This document shows, one piece after another, positions 17,301-24,404 of a stretch of 32,529 bases of DNA (the stretch's first letter is position 1; each line of letters opens with the position of its first letter). The notes beneath the pieces are model-generated. The model searched no databases and was not told the DNA's origin. It saw only the letters and a list, made by a program, of their open reading frames with translations. Made by a program: the position numbers and the translations under genes. The stretch comes from Lamprobacter sp964516305 (lineage in GTDB: Bacteria; Pseudomonadota; Gammaproteobacteria; Chromatiales; Chromatiaceae), in the NCBI GenBank assembly GCA_964516305.1, contig CAZEZH010000023.1:1-32529 (forward strand). Reading direction: 5' to 3'.

Positions 17301-18750
17301 TGCGGCGATCGCCATCCTGGCGCTGGCCGACGCGATCGGCACCCTGATCAGGTTGGACCCCTAGCCCCTTCAGCGCCTCCAGCGCGATCTCCCAGGTCGG
17401 CTTCGGCGCGAGCAGCTCGGTGAGCAAGACCAGCTGGTCGGCCGGCTCTGTTGCCGCCCCCGATGGCGCGGGAGCAGCGACCTGTGCTGCCCCCTCGGCG
17501 CCAAACTGCACGAGCAACGCCCGTGCCTCGTGCGCATACCAACGGAGCCCCGCACCGGCCGCCTGCTCTGCGCCTCGCGTCAGCGCGGTCAGTGCATCGG
17601 CCGAGGGCCGCTTACCGAGCCAGTGCAGGCTCAGCGCCTGAAACAGCGCCGGAAAGGCACCCCGCGGCGCCATGCTGTGCAACAGCCAGGCACTCTCGGC
17701 GACATTGGCCTGCCCGGCGAGCACCGCCGCCAGATCATCGAGCAGACGGAAGACGGGTTCGAGCAGGTCGGTGACGCTGGCCTTGAGGCAGACCGACACC
17801 TGATGGCGAACCCGCTCCAGATCAGCCCGCTCACTGCGCTGCAGCAACGCCAGCAGATGCAGCACACCCGGGATTCCAGGCACATAGAGGTTGCGCTTGC
17901 GCATGCGACGCCGCAGCAGCTGCAGCGCACCTTCGAAAGCGTCGATCGCCTCCGGGTAGGCGCCGCTCAGCATCTGCAGCCAGCCGGTCAGGATCAGAGC
18001 CTGTGGATCATCGCGCCCAGCCAAGAGTTCCTGCACCCGTTCCGTCTGCCCGCGCAACAGGCGCTGCTCGGCGAGCGCATCAGCGGCATCCGGATAGCTC
18101 GCGGCCAGCGGTGCCAGCAAACGCTCCATCAGTTGATAGGAGCTTGGCCGAGCGCTGAGATCAAGTGCGGCTTCACGCAACATCGGCGCCAGTGCCAACA
18201 CCTTGAGCCGCGCTGGCAGGGTCTCGAGCCAGGCCGGATCAGCCGAACGCGTGCAGATGGTCGCCAACGGCTCGACCTGCCGATAGCGCACCTGGGCCAA
18301 GGACTCGTCGCTCGGCAACAGGAGCATCTGCAGCACCTCATCCTCACGCCCACGATAGACGGCGATGCGTAACAGCCGAAACCGCCGCTCCTCACTCGGG
18401 CGATCCCAGGAATTACGCATCCCGGTCGGCACCACCTTCTCGGCAGCCGCAACAATCGCTTCAAAGCTGCCATCGGCAACCGTCTCACGGGTCAACAGCT
18501 CGAGCAGCTCTGGATGGCAAACCAGGTTGTTGCGCTTCTGCTCAATGAGATCGCTACCGAGCAGGCGATCCCGCCAACCCTTGCCGAGCCGCGCCTTGAG
18601 CGGTGTGCCACGGCGGTCCTTCCAGCCAAGTGCATCGAGCAAGAGCCCAAGGCCGGTCTGGCTGATCGGCTCGCAGACCACCGAGAGCACCCGCAAGATG
18701 CGGCGGTCGTCGGCAGGAAGGGCTTGATAGCTGGCGCGCCGGTCGGTCAT
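14396..18750 (-). CDS. Large SNF2-family helicase/ATPase, split in the assembly by a false N gap
   Basis: When the 100 N and one of the two identical 55-base flanks are removed, this is a single frame of exactly 1400 codons (1399 aa). The C-terminal motor (about residues 940-1399) is a bacterial SNF2 ATPase: DYQLEGFRWL, Walker A DDMGLGKTLQ (about 967-976), DEAQAFKN (1060-1067), TGTPIENHLGELW, VFSQFVDHL, DGSTPEPQRR, GGAGLNLTAADYVIHMDPWWNP and DRAHRIGQ. The N-terminal half begins with a winged-helix-like segment (about 10-75) and continues with helical, TPR-like repeats (for example near 245-285). SNF2 proteins translocate on duplex DNA and remodel protein-DNA complexes; the partner here is unknown. 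The start ATG at 18750 is the first that avoids overlap with tsaB; it has only a weak GGAT site. Confidence 0.88.
16725..16934. repeat. 55-base direct repeat bounding an N gap: assembly overlap
   Basis: Bases 16725-16779 and 16880-16934 are identical over 55 positions and lie directly on the two sides of the Ns. A 55-base end overlap is what a k-mer assembler leaves when two contigs share a terminal k-mer. It is therefore treated as an artefact, not a biological repeat. Confidence 0.93.
16780..16879. other. Run of 100 N (scaffold gap, probably spurious)
   Basis: Exactly 100 undetermined bases, the default placeholder for a gap of unknown length. Flanking sequence repeats exactly across it, and the surrounding gene is in frame only if the gap is closed, so no sequence is likely missing. 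Confidence 0.97.
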
Positions 18751-18933
18751 GGTTGAGATCCGCCAGACCAACCCCTGAGCCAAGTCGTAGCTGGCGGGCA
18801 GCAAGGGAAGACAAACGGAATGCGGATCGCGGGCATAGTTCTTGGCTCTCGCACTGGGCGGTTCTTGCGTCGGGCAAAAGCAACCATGGTACAGTTTCCG
18901 CATCCATCGTCCACTCAACAGCCGCAAGACGCG

Positions 18934-19662
18934 ATGAAGATCTTGGCCCTCGACACCTCGAGCAGTTGCTGCTCGGCGGCTTTGCTGATCGATGATCGGT
19001 TTGAGCAGCATTGCGAGAACGCGCCCCGCCGGCATGCAGACCTGATCCTGGGGATGCTAAACGCATTGCTTGAGGATGCCGGGCTAGGCCTGACCGAACT
19101 GGACGCTATCGCTTATGGCCGCGGACCTGGCTCATTCACCGGCGTACGCATCGCAGCCGCGGTCGCACAAGGGGTTGCCTTTGGTGCCGAACGGCCGGTG
19201 ATCGGCATCTCGACGCTCGCCGCAACCGCGCGGGCCGCCTATCGGCACACTGGACAACGGAAGATCGCCTGCGCACTCGACGCCCGCATGGGCGAGGTCT
19301 ACTGGGGATGTTACCGTATTGAGGGCGACGATGAGGCAACGCTGCTCGACCAGGAACTCGTCATCGCGCCCGAGCTTACGCCTGCCTTGGCCGACTCGGG
19401 ATGGTCCGGTGCCGGAAGCGGTTGGGGCGCCTACCCCGAGCTTATAAACCGGCATCATGCAGCGCTGCTTCCTAGCGTCCCATCGGCGCAGGGAGAGCAG
19501 GAAATGCTGATACTCTCAGAGAGCGGGCCGGAGGCCAGCGATATCGCCTACCTGGCCCGAGCGTCAGTCGACCAAGCGCAACGGCCGGACCGAGCCGCCC
19601 CAGTCTATCTCCGAAATCGCGTTGCCGAGGTGAGCCGAAAGGGCTCAAGACCTCAGGCTTAG
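18934..19662 (+). CDS. tsaB: tRNA threonylcarbamoyladenosine biosynthesis protein TsaB
   Basis: A 242-residue ASKHA-fold protein, the scaffold partner of TsaD in the TsaB-TsaD-TsaE complex that transfers threonylcarbamoyl onto A37 of ANN-reading tRNAs. Diagnostic segments are the MKILALDTSSSCCSAALL start, AYGRGPGSFTGVRI (about 61-73), GISTLAATARAAY, ALDARMGEVYWGCY and AAPVYLRNRVAEV at the C-terminus, all collinear with E. coli TsaB. The ATG at 18934 gives the family N-terminus; an upstream in-frame ATG at 18820 would add a 38-residue extension with no counterpart. It is divergent from the SNF2 gene with 183 bases between them, and its end overlaps the convergent small membrane-protein gene by 18 bases. 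Confidence 0.96.
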   Translation: MKILALDTSSSCCSAALLIDDRFEQHCENAPRRHADLILGMLNALLEDAGLGLTELDAIAYGRGPGSFTGVRIAAAVAQGVAFGAERPVIGISTLAATARAAYRHTGQRKIACALDARMGEVYWGCYRIEGDDEATLLDQELVIAPELTPALADSGWSGAGSGWGAYPELINRHHAALLPSVPSAQGEQEMLILSESGPEASDIAYLARASVDQAQRPDRAAPVYLRNRVAEVSRKGSRPQA

Positions 19663-19905
19663 ATGGTGGCCACGCTCGATCCTCGGGAGGTCATGACGGC
19701 AATGTCGGCGCATGCAGGCCACCACATAATGGATCAAGGTCACCTCGACCGCGACAAAGACGATCAGGCCCACCGCAATCCGCAGTTCCGGCTCGGGCTG
19801 CGACAGCCCTAGGGTCAACCAGGTCACAAACCCCGTGATCCCAGCGATGACCGTCATCAGCATGAACGGCCATACCGAGGCAAAACACGTCTTACACAGT
19901 TTCAT
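19645..19905 (-). CDS. Small inner-membrane protein, two predicted helices
   Basis: An 86-residue protein opening MKLCKTCFASVWPF with a CxxC pair, followed by two hydrophobic helices (about 12-35 and 44-65) and a basic, His-rich tail. The ATG at 19905 is preferred over one three codons earlier because GAGG lies nine bases upstream. It overlaps the tsaB end in convergent orientation. I do not recognise the family; a membrane role is all that can be said. The positively charged end would sit in the cytoplasm. Confidence 0.6.
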   Translation of the reverse strand: MKLCKTCFASVWPFMLMTVIAGITGFVTWLTLGLSQPEPELRIAVGLIVFVAVEVTLIHYVVACMRRHCRHDLPRIERGHHLSLRS

Positions 19906-20044
19906 CAGAACCATCCTCGGGCGCTCAAACGCGACCTGTTTTTCAGTTTTTGGTCGAATACTTTATCAGCATAACGGAAGAATTGGCCGCCGACGACAAC
20001 CGCGACCCGATGAACGGGTAAATCACTATTCACCGCACTGCGAT

Positions 20045-20064
20045 GAACAGGTTATATCCTGTTC
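20045..20064. promoter_or_regulatory. Perfect 7-base inverted repeat upstream of the DUF455 gene
   Basis: GAACAGG and CCTGTTC are perfectly inverted around TTATAT, giving an operator-like or hairpin sequence about 27 bases before the preferred start codon. An A-rich stretch follows. No regulator is identified. Confidence 0.4.
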
Positions 20065-20090
20065 AAAACAAAAACAACAGCATCTTGACC

Positions 20091-20918
20091 ATGCCATTAC
20101 CAAAACAAAAAATTGTCAGCTGCGCCGCCGCCTGTCTAGCCGAACCCGACCCAACAGCCAAGGTCGCACTCACACGCGAGACGGTCGCTCGCTGGGCAGA
20201 AGGACAGATCGAACCGGGAGCATCGCCAGAGTGGCGCCCTCTAGACACACCGGGCCGACCAGCCAAGCCACCATTGGTTGCCGCACGCGAGCTACCGAAA
20301 CGCAAGCTCAGCAACCAGGCGGGTCTGGCCTCACTGATCCACGCGGTCGCCCACATTGAATTCAATGCCATCAATCTCGCCTGGGACGCGGTACAGCGGT
20401 TCCCGCAGATGCCCGAGGCCTTTCAGTCGGACTGGGTGACAGTCGCCGCCGAAGAGGCCGAGCATTTCGTCCTGATGCGCGAGCGGCTGCAAGCCCTAGG
20501 CCATGACTACGGCGACCTACCCGCCCATGATGGCCTCTGGGACATGGCGCGACGCACCTCCAGCGATGTGCTCGAGCGCATGGCGCTGGTACCGCGGGTG
20601 CTGGAAGCACGGGGTCTGGATGTCACACCCGGGATGATCGAGCGGCTTCGCCGAATTGGGGATCACGACACCGCGGATCGGCTCGCGATCATCTTGCGCG
20701 ATGAGGTCGGCCATGTGGCCGTAGGCAGCCGGTGGTTTCGTCATCTGTGTGAAGAGCGCGGCCTGGAGCCCCGCGCAACCTCGTTGGCGATGATCCGACG
20801 TCAGCTGCGCGGCGAGGTCCGCTGCCCATTAAATCGCCCGGATCGACTGAAAGCTGGCTTCGATGAACGCGAACTCAATGACCTTGAAGGGCTCTGTGCC
20901 GAACGCCCAGCGACCTAA
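20091..20918 (+). CDS. DUF455 ferritin-like protein
   Basis: A 275-residue protein of the DUF455 family, which has a ferritin-like four-helix core with a predicted di-iron site. Likely metal ligands sit in HAVAHIEFNAINLAWD (E90 in this numbering), in AAEEAEHFVLM (E121, E122, E124, H125) and in ILRDEVGHVAVG (E205, H208), the ExxH pattern of ferritin-like enzymes. LPKRKLSNQAG and RLRRIGDHDT are further family segments. Its reaction is not established in the family. The ATG at 20091 is preferred because the family conserved region begins shortly after it; an ATG at 20043 would put the inverted repeat inside the coding sequence. Neither has a good ribosome-binding site. Confidence 0.88.
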   Translation: MPLPKQKIVSCAAACLAEPDPTAKVALTRETVARWAEGQIEPGASPEWRPLDTPGRPAKPPLVAARELPKRKLSNQAGLASLIHAVAHIEFNAINLAWDAVQRFPQMPEAFQSDWVTVAAEEAEHFVLMRERLQALGHDYGDLPAHDGLWDMARRTSSDVLERMALVPRVLEARGLDVTPGMIERLRRIGDHDTADRLAIILRDEVGHVAVGSRWFRHLCEERGLEPRATSLAMIRRQLRGEVRCPLNRPDRLKAGFDERELNDLEGLCAERPAT

Positions 20919-21034
20919 TAGTATGGAGGATCGATGTCTCGCGGGCAGCCACTAGGCTCGCACTTACACCCTGACCGAACAGGAGGTGAGCAAAACAGGC
21001 GGCATGCAAGAGAGCCGCAAGGCATTGATTTAAA

Positions 21035-21111
21035 TGGTCGGGGTGAGAGGATTCGAACCTCCGGCCCCTGCCTCCCGAAGGCAGTGCTCTACCAGGCTGA
21101 GCTACACCCCG
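21035..21111 (-). tRNA. tRNA-Pro, anticodon CGG
   Basis: The minus strand reads CGGGGTGTAGCTCAGCC at the 5' end and CACCCCGACCA at the 3' end, with a closed acceptor stem and encoded CCA. The anticodon stem CTGCC/GGCAG encloses TTCGGGA, giving CGG, which decodes CCG proline codons. The T arm GGTTCGAATCC is intact. Length 77 bases, a normal class I tRNA. Confidence 0.97.
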
Positions 21112-21120
21112 ATGTTCTGA

Positions 21121-21147
21121 ATCAAGCGCCTGGCGGTATCGCTTGAT
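21121..21147. promoter_or_regulatory. 8-base inverted repeat immediately upstream of tRNA-Pro
   Basis: ATCAAGCG and CGCTTGAT are perfectly complementary across an 11-base spacer, ten bases before the mature tRNA 5' end in the minus-strand direction. It could fold in the leader of the precursor tRNA and affect RNase P or RNase E processing. There is no T-run, so it is not a typical terminator. Confidence 0.4.
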
Positions 21148-21259
21148 GTGCTAATCGATGAACGGGCGACCGTTGCAGTGGCCCGAATTCTCTCTGCTCG
21201 CCTCCTACTCGGGTGTCGCTCGTTAGCGTCTAGCGCTTAGCCGAACCCTCTTGAAGCTT

Positions 21260-22228
21260 CTAGAAGGTACGAGCAACCGAGAAGTCCGCTGTTATCGCTA
21301 AAGAGTCGCGGCTAGGCGATTCCGGAACTGCATTCAAAGACTGTTTTGCAGCCTCGGCATGCCAGCGAGCAAGCTCAACAGTATAGTCGATCGCCTTGGT
21401 GTCGACAATGGCCTCGACGACATCCTCGATATGCTTTCGACCGCCTTCTTCGATGGCTTGGCGAAGCCGCTTGCGCTGGGCGTCGGTACCGACCTCCATC
21501 GCACGAATCACGGGCAGGGTTGGCTTACCTTCATCGAGATCGTCGCCGACCTGCTTGCCAATGGTCCCGTCATCCGACATGTAATCGAGTGCGTCATCGA
21601 CCAACTGGAAGGCGATGCCAAGGTGCAAGCCGTAGCTCGCCATTGCCGACTCGGTCTCCGGATCGGCGCCAGTGAGCACGGCCCCGAGGCGCGTGCCGGC
21701 CTCGAATAGGGTCGCCGTCTTGCGCTGAATCACCTCCATGTAGCGTGTTTCATCGGTGTCGGCATCGTTTGCATTGAGCAGCTGCAGCACTTCGCCCTCG
21801 GCGATGCGAGCGGTGGCTCGCGCCATCACTTCCATGATGCGTAGATTGCCAACGTCGACCATCATCTCGAAGGCACGCGCATAGAGGAAATCGCCAACTA
21901 AAACGCTGGCCTCGTTGCCCCAAACGGTATTGGCGGTATCGCGATTTCGGCGCAATTCAGAGCCATCGACCACGTCGTCGTGCAGGAGCGTGGCGGTATG
22001 GATGAACTCGACGATGGCCGCCGCGTCGAGATGCCGATTGCCCGAGTAGCCACAGGCTCGCGCTGCCAACAGCACGAGCAGCGGGCGCAGACGCTTACCA
22101 CCACTACTGACGATGTAGTGGCCGATCTGGTTGATGAGCACGACGTTAGAATGCAGGCGGTCGACGATAAGCTTGTCGACGGCCTTGACGTCTTCGGCCA
22201 CGGGCGACCGAATCTGGGAAAGATCCAT
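21260..22228 (-). CDS. ispB: Octaprenyl diphosphate synthase
   Basis: A 322-residue trans-polyprenyl diphosphate synthase, which elongates farnesyl diphosphate with isopentenyl diphosphate to make the quinone side chain. It has SGGKRLRPLL (43-51), the first aspartate-rich motif LLHDDVVDGSELRR (D84, D85, D88), GNEASVLVGDFLYARAF, the second motif QLVDDALDYMSDD (D211, D212, D215) and GKQVGDDLDEGKPTLPV. Length and motifs match E. coli IspB (323). The chain length of the product depends on the ubiquinone/menaquinone used by the host and cannot be read here. It diverges from rplU, the usual gammaproteobacterial arrangement, and has its own well-formed promoter. Confidence 0.96.
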   Translation of the reverse strand: MDLSQIRSPVAEDVKAVDKLIVDRLHSNVVLINQIGHYIVSSGGKRLRPLLVLLAARACGYSGNRHLDAAAIVEFIHTATLLHDDVVDGSELRRNRDTANTVWGNEASVLVGDFLYARAFEMMVDVGNLRIMEVMARATARIAEGEVLQLLNANDADTDETRYMEVIQRKTATLFEAGTRLGAVLTGADPETESAMASYGLHLGIAFQLVDDALDYMSDDGTIGKQVGDDLDEGKPTLPVIRAMEVGTDAQRKRLRQAIEEGGRKHIEDVVEAIVDTKAIDYTVELARWHAEAAKQSLNAVPESPSRDSLAITADFSVARTF

Positions 22229-22260
22229 GAAGCGGCATCTACTGCTGATAAGACCGGCGA

Positions 22261-22289
22261 ATCCTAGGTTCGCGCCCGAAGGCTGTCAA
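22261..22289 (-). promoter_or_regulatory. Predicted sigma70 promoter of ispB
   Basis: On the minus strand a perfect TTGACA is followed after 17 bases by TAGGAT, four of six consensus bases. Transcription would start about 25 bases before the ispB ATG, leaving a short leader. Confidence 0.6.
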
Positions 22290-22371
22290 GGGGATGCACT
22301 AAAGCTTCGGCGGATAATGCGGTCCGATGCGGCCGCGAGCAGCGCTGACAGGCCGACCAGTCATCAAGTCT

Positions 22372-22400
22372 TTGACGCCTAACGCTCCATCAGGCATACT
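22372..22400 (+). promoter_or_regulatory. Predicted sigma70 promoter of rplU-rpmA-obgE
   Basis: TTGACG (five of six) and CATACT (four of six) are separated by exactly 17 bases. The predicted start near 22407 leaves a leader of about 115 bases before rplU, long enough for regulatory structure. It is arranged back to back with the ispB promoter. Confidence 0.55.
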
Positions 22401-22428
22401 AGGGGGTCTTGCGCGATGAGTAGATGCT

Positions 22429-22464
22429 CGGGCCGATCAGACAGGCCACGCACTAGCTGGCCCG
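22429..22464 (+). promoter_or_regulatory. Possible hairpin in the rplU leader RNA
   Basis: CGGGCC pairs with GGCCCG across 24 bases, and two internal GGCC copies allow alternative pairing. It lies in the predicted 5' leader of the L21 mRNA. Ribosomal protein leaders often carry autoregulatory structures, but no known L21 leader motif is recognised here. Confidence 0.3.
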
Positions 22465-22523
22465 ACAGGCAACCTCCTCGCTCAACCGAAACATCTCTAG
22501 CTCCGAGGCATCTCGACCCCGTT

Positions 22524-22838
22524 ATGTACGCAATCATCGAAACTGGCGGTAAGCAGTACCGCGTCGCCGAGGGCGATCTCGTGACCGTCGAGAAGCTCGA
22601 CGCCGACCAGGGCTCGACCCTAGATATAGCGCGCGTGCTGATGCTCGCTGAAGGCGACTCGGTGCAGGTGGGCAAGCCCTACCTGGACGGCGCCAAGGTC
22701 ACCGCTGAGGTCGCGACTCATGGCAAGCACGACAAGGTGCACATCGTTAAGTTTAAGCGGCGCAAGCACCACCTAAAGCGGCAGGGTCATCGCCAGTGCT
22801 TCACCCAGATCAAGATTACTAGCATCAGTAACGGCTGA
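22524..22838 (+). CDS. rplU: 50S ribosomal protein L21
   Basis: A 104-residue L21, a 23S rRNA-binding protein of the large subunit. The start MYAIIETGGKQYRV is essentially the family signature, followed by GDLVTVEKLDAD and the basic KFKRRKHHLKRQGHRQ segment that contacts rRNA, ending FTQIKITSI. The ATG at 22524 gives the canonical N-terminus; the frame remains open upstream without similarity. It is first in rplU-rpmA-obgE, with rpmA starting about 40 bases later. Confidence 0.98.
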   Translation: MYAIIETGGKQYRVAEGDLVTVEKLDADQGSTLDIARVLMLAEGDSVQVGKPYLDGAKVTAEVATHGKHDKVHIVKFKRRKHHLKRQGHRQCFTQIKITSISNG

Positions 22839-22877
22839 CCATTCCGCTGGATTGGCAGCGCGACGGAGACGATTTCC

Positions 22878-23147
22878 ATGGCACACAAAAAAGCAGGCGG
22901 CAGTTCCCGGAACGGTCGCGACTCAGAGTCGAAACGACTTGGCGTGAAGCGCTTCGGCGGACAAACCGTTGCTGCCGGCAGCATCATCGTGCGTCAACGC
23001 GGCACCCGCTTCCACGGCGGCGTCCACGTTGGTTGCGGTCGCGACCATACCCTGTTCGCACTCAAGGATGGCGTGGTGCGCTTTGAGATCAAGGGGCCAC
23101 GCAACCGCAAGTTCGTCAGCATCGAGCCGACCGAAGCCAGTGCGTGA
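22878..23147 (+). CDS. rpmA: 50S ribosomal protein L27
   Basis: An 89-residue L27, whose N-terminal tail reaches the peptidyl-transferase centre. MAHKKAGGSSRNGRDSESKR and LGVKRFGGQTVAAG are the family start, followed by IVRQRGTRFHGGVHVGCGRDHTLFA. There is no extra N-terminal cleavage extension of the Firmicutes type. GGAG lies before the ATG. The stop overlaps the GTG start of obgE, so the two are translationally coupled. Confidence 0.98.
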   Translation: MAHKKAGGSSRNGRDSESKRLGVKRFGGQTVAAGSIIVRQRGTRFHGGVHVGCGRDHTLFALKDGVVRFEIKGPRNRKFVSIEPTEASA

Positions 23148-24325
23148 AATTCGTCGACGAGGCGGAGATTCGGGTCGAGGCCGGCGACGGCGGTAACGGT
23201 TGCGTCAGCTTCCGCCGCGAGCGCTTCATCCCCAAGGGCGGGCCAGATGGCGGCGATGGCGGCGACGGCGGCAGCGTCTTCCTAATCGGCGACCCTGGAT
23301 TGAACACCCTGGTCGATTTCCGCCATTCACGCCGCCATCGCGCTGAGCGCGGTCGCGACGGGATGGGCCAGAACCGAACTGGCCGCAGTGGCGAGGACAA
23401 GCTGATCCAAGTGCCGCTCGGCACCCGCGTCTTCGATACTGAGACCGACGAACTGGTCGGCGAGGTCCTCACTGCCGAGCAGCGGCTGCTCATCGCGCAA
23501 GGCGGCTACCACGGCATTGGTAACGCGCGCTACAAGTCGAGCACCAATCGCGCCCCGCGCCAATCGAAGCCGGGCACGCCCGGCGAGAAGCGCGTACTCA
23601 AGCTTGAACTCATCCTACTCGCCGACGTTGGCTTACTGGGGCTGCCCAATGCAGGCAAGTCAAGCCTGATCCGCAAGGTCTCCAGTGCGCGGCCGCGCGT
23701 TGCTGACTATCCGTTCACGACGCTCTATCCCAACCTGGGCGTGGTCAGCCTGGGCCCACGGCAAAGCTTCGTCATCGCCGATATCCCCGGCCTCATCGCT
23801 GGTGCCGCAGAGGGTGCTGGCCTCGGCGCTCGGTTCCTCAAACATCTCAGCCGCACCCGACTGCTGTTGCACCTGATCGACATCGCGCCACCCGAGGGCA
23901 GTCCCGCCCCGCTCGAGCAGGCACAGATTATCATCGATGAGCTGAACGCTCATGGCGACGATCTCGCCGAGAAAGAACGCTGGCTGGTGCTCAACAAGAC
24001 CGACTTGCTCGAGCCGGAGCAGGCTGCCGAGGTGCAGCCTGCTCTGATCAGCACACTCGGCTGGGATGGCCCCGTGTTCCTGATTTCCGCGGTCACCGGC
24101 GCCGGCACCGATGCGCTGATCAGCGCTCTGATGCAGCGTCTTGACGCGATCCAGCATCCGTTTGAGTCGCCGCCAGACGAGGTGCCGAGCCAGGACGACG
24201 CGCTGGGCTGTGGTACTCGCTGGGATAATCATGACCGCGGTGATTGCCGGGACGATGACCCGCACAAGGTCAGGCCGGATGACGTTAGCGATGATTCCTC
24301 ATCATCCTGGCACCCCCTCGACTGA
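23144..24325 (+). CDS. obgE: Obg-family GTPase (ObgE/CgtA)
   Basis: A 393-residue GTPase involved in 50S assembly and the stringent response. The Obg fold (1-158) has the glycine-rich GDGGNGCVSFRRE and GGPDGGDGGDGGSVFL stretches. The G domain has G1 GLPNAGKSS (166-174), switch segments YPFTTLYPNLG, G3 DIPGLIAGA, G4 NKTD and an SA motif. The C-terminal tail (from about 340) is acidic and disordered, as is usual in proteobacteria. It starts at a GTG that overlaps the rpmA stop (GTGA). proB follows after 79 bases, most of them a heptamer repeat. Confidence 0.97.
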   Translation: MKFVDEAEIRVEAGDGGNGCVSFRRERFIPKGGPDGGDGGDGGSVFLIGDPGLNTLVDFRHSRRHRAERGRDGMGQNRTGRSGEDKLIQVPLGTRVFDTETDELVGEVLTAEQRLLIAQGGYHGIGNARYKSSTNRAPRQSKPGTPGEKRVLKLELILLADVGLLGLPNAGKSSLIRKVSSARPRVADYPFTTLYPNLGVVSLGPRQSFVIADIPGLIAGAAEGAGLGARFLKHLSRTRLLLHLIDIAPPEGSPAPLEQAQIIIDELNAHGDDLAEKERWLVLNKTDLLEPEQAAEVQPALISTLGWDGPVFLISAVTGAGTDALISALMQRLDAIQHPFESPPDEVPSQDDALGCGTRWDNHDRGDCRDDDPHKVRPDDVSDDSSSSWHPLD

Positions 24326-24360
24326 CCCCGGGGCCATCCCCCCTGTCGCACGCTCTCCTC

Positions 24361-24402
24361 GCCACTCGCCACTCGCCACTCGCCACTCGCCACTCGCCAC
24401 TC
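24361..24402. repeat. Heptanucleotide tandem repeat (GCCACTC)x6 abutting proB
   Basis: Six perfect copies of GCCACTC occupy 42 bases between obgE and proB and end two bases before the proB ATG. The tract replaces any normal ribosome-binding site at the expected spacing. Seven-base units are frame-changing, and slippage would alter the distance between upstream sequence and the start codon. Similar heptamer repeats occur in cyanobacteria and some proteobacteria. Confidence 0.95.
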
Positions 24403-24404
24403 GA

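Noticed and set aside
17530..18372. 280-codon plus-strand frame within the SNF2 gene
   Set aside because: It lies opposite the SNF2 coding sequence, has no recognisable motif, and is explained by codon composition.
20045..20064. GAAC...GTTC palindrome as a LexA box
   Set aside because: Spacing and bases do not fit the gammaproteobacterial CTGT-N8-ACAG box or the Gram-positive form.
24361..24402. The heptamer tract as a CRISPR array
   Set aside because: Units are seven bases with no spacers, and no cas gene is present.
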